Below, one piece after another: positions 4,198 to 5,287 of a stretch of DNA of 5,287 bases. Source of the stretch: an uncultured Lachnospiraceae bacterium (GTDB lineage: Bacteria; Bacillota_A; Clostridia; Lachnospirales; Lachnospiraceae); assembly GCA_905207905.1 (NCBI GenBank), contig CAJLNC010000118.1:1-5287 (forward strand), written 5' to 3'. The first letter of the stretch is position 1, and each line of letters begins with the position of its first letter. Below the pieces are notes generated by a model. That model was not told where the DNA came from. It saw only the letters and a list, made by a program, of their open reading frames with translations, and searched no databases. The position numbers and the translations under genes are program-made.

Positions 4198-5073
4198 ATG
4201 GATTTTTATACTGGTCAGAATTTACTGGATTTGTGCTTGAAAACCCAGATGCCCATCTCCGCAGTTATGAAACAGCGGGAGCTTACGATGGGTACCCTCA
4301 CAGAGGAGGAAATTGACAAAAAACTGGAAACTGTTCTGGAAATTATGGAAAATTCTTCTCACGCCCCTATCAAAAATCCCGGGAAATCCATGGGCGGGCT
4401 GATCGGCGGTGAGGCAAAAAAATTACAGGAACACAGCCAGACAGACCGGAGTGTAACTGGAGCTGTGCTTTCCAAAGCCATGGCCTACAGCATGGCTGTC
4501 CTGGAGGTAAACTCCTCTATGGGGCTGATTGTGGCGGCCCCCACCGCCGGATCCTCGGGCATTGTGCCGGGGCTTCTTCTGGCTCTTCAGGAAGAATATC
4601 ATTTCTCCGACAGCCAGATTCTGGACGCTCTCTTTAACGCCGGAGCCATCGGCTATCTGGCTATGAGAAACGCCACAGTGGCGGGCGCTGTGGGCGGATG
4701 CCAGGCTGAAGTGGGAGTAGCTTCCGCCATGGCGGCCTCTGCGGCTGTGGAGCTGATGGGCGGTTCGCCTGTCCAGTGTCTCGACGCAGCCTCCACCGTT
4801 CTCATGAATATGCTGGGACTTGTCTGCGATCCCATCGGCGGCCTGGTGGAATGTCCCTGCCAGGGCAGAAACGCCGCCGGCGCAGCCAACGCCCTGACCG
4901 CCGCTGAGATTGCCCTGAGCGGAGTCCGCCAGCTGATTCCCTTCGATGAAATGCTGGACGCCATGTACGCAGTGGGCAGACGGCTTCCCCAGGAGCTGAG
5001 GGAAACGGCCATGGGCGGCTGCGCCGTTACCCCGTCCGGCTGCAGCGCGTTCTGCTCCGGCTGCATGGACTGA
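4198..5073 (+). CDS. sdaAA: L-serine dehydratase, iron-sulfur-dependent, alpha subunit
   Basis: The 291-residue product (the family is about 290) is the catalytic half that carries the 4Fe-4S cluster. Conserved blocks are PGKSMGGLIGGEAKKL (61-76), APTAGSSGIVPG (114-125), NAGAIGYLAMRNATVAGAVG (147-166), GGCQAEVGVASAMAA (166-180) and CDPIGGLVECPCQGRNA (210-226). C168, C210 and C221 keep the spacing (42 and 11 residues) I recall for the three cluster cysteines of the Legionella enzyme, so they are the likely cluster ligands. The cluster has one iron free to bind and activate the serine hydroxyl, which makes such enzymes oxygen-sensitive and fits an anaerobe. The C-terminus carries four more cysteines (C275, C282, C286, C289), any of which might serve as the removable fourth ligand. 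The gene is coupled to sdaAB. Confidence 0.95.
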   Translation: MDFYTGQNLLDLCLKTQMPISAVMKQRELTMGTLTEEEIDKKLETVLEIMENSSHAPIKNPGKSMGGLIGGEAKKLQEHSQTDRSVTGAVLSKAMAYSMAVLEVNSSMGLIVAAPTAGSSGIVPGLLLALQEEYHFSDSQILDALFNAGAIGYLAMRNATVAGAVGGCQAEVGVASAMAASAAVELMGGSPVQCLDAASTVLMNMLGLVCDPIGGLVECPCQGRNAAGAANALTAAEIALSGVRQLIPFDEMLDAMYAVGRRLPQELRETAMGGCAVTPSGCSAFCSGCMD

Positions 5074-5083
5074 TTTCCAGCCG

Positions 5084-5287
5084 TCAGCCCTGCTTTTTCC
5101 TCAGACCGATGTGAACCAGCTGAGGCTTATTGCAAAACCTGATATTAATGGAATGGGTTCCCAGTCCGCGGCTGACGATCATGGTTTTTCCTTCTCTGTC
5201 AAACCGGCCGGCACACCATGGAAGGAAAAACTGGAACTGAGGCGTCATCACTCCGCCCAGAAAGGGCAGGCGGATGGTTCCGCCGTG
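5084..5287 (-). CDS. Calcineurin-like metallophosphoesterase, C-terminal fragment (runs off the right edge)
   Basis: The last 67 codons are present on the minus strand, entering at HGGTIRLPFLGGVMTPQFQF and ending HIGLRKKQG before a TGA at 5086-5084. The leading HGG is the end of the GHxHGG metal-binding motif that closes the active site of YkuE/YaeI-type phosphoesterases. The following RLPFLGG, the IVSRGLGTHSINIRFCNKP stretch and the PQLVHIGL strand are typical of that family's C-terminus. Members bind two metal ions and cleave phosphoesters; some act on lipid or nucleotide substrates at the membrane. The N-terminal metal motifs and any membrane anchor lie outside the window. The gene converges on sdaAA with only 10 bp between stop codons and no clear terminator there. 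Confidence 0.88.
   Translation of the reverse strand, partial: HGGTIRLPFLGGVMTPQFQFFLPWCAGRFDREGKTMIVSRGLGTHSINIRFCNKPQLVHIGLRKKQG

Noticed and set aside
4653..5066. 137-codon minus-strand reading frame opposite sdaAA
   Set aside because: It is an open antisense frame caused by the GC-rich coding sequence of sdaAA; the Ala/Pro/Ser-rich translation has no motif and no ribosome binding site.

Overview
The window reads as chromosomal DNA of an anaerobic Firmicute, most likely a Lachnospiraceae-type clostridium. The signs are strong AGGAGG-type ribosome binding sites, an oxygen-sensitive two-subunit L-serine dehydratase, a formate--tetrahydrofolate ligase gene behind folate and purine riboswitches, and a radical SAM protein of a kind I associate with gut clostridia. 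The genus cannot be fixed from the sequence alone.

Left part (1-615, minus strand): the first 25 codons of fhs (formate--THF ligase) lie at the edge. Upstream is an unusually long leader of about 500 nt. It starts at a near-consensus promoter (TTGACA, 17 nt, TATACT) and carries two riboswitches in series. The first is a ZTP (pfl-motif) aptamer whose 3' conserved strand overlaps an intrinsic terminator. The second is a THF (folT-type) aptamer, followed by a second intrinsic terminator. A 16-nt copy of part of that second terminator, lying upstream of it, could act as an antiterminator strand. This leader is the most interesting element here: one 10-formyl-THF synthesis gene appears to be gated by an alarmone that reports 10-formyl-THF shortage and by the enzyme's own folate substrate.

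Middle part (about 616-3404, plus strand): a six-helix DUF308/HdeD-like membrane protein with a doubtful, probably non-ATG start; then a 449-residue radical SAM protein with a cysteine-rich SPASM-like C-terminus and unknown substrate; then a TetR-family regulator. The regulator has its own promoter, whose -35 box overlaps the radical SAM stop codon, and a small inverted repeat at the -10 box. The regulator may control itself and its neighbours.

Right part (3405-5287): sdaAB and sdaAA, the beta and alpha subunits of iron-sulfur L-serine dehydratase, form a tight operon (10 bp between stop and start). They convert L-serine to pyruvate and ammonia. Converging on them from the minus strand, 10 bp away, is the 3' end of a calcineurin-like metallophosphoesterase gene that runs off the window.

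The three gene blocks look like independent transcription units. I see no mobile element, tRNA, rRNA or CRISPR array.
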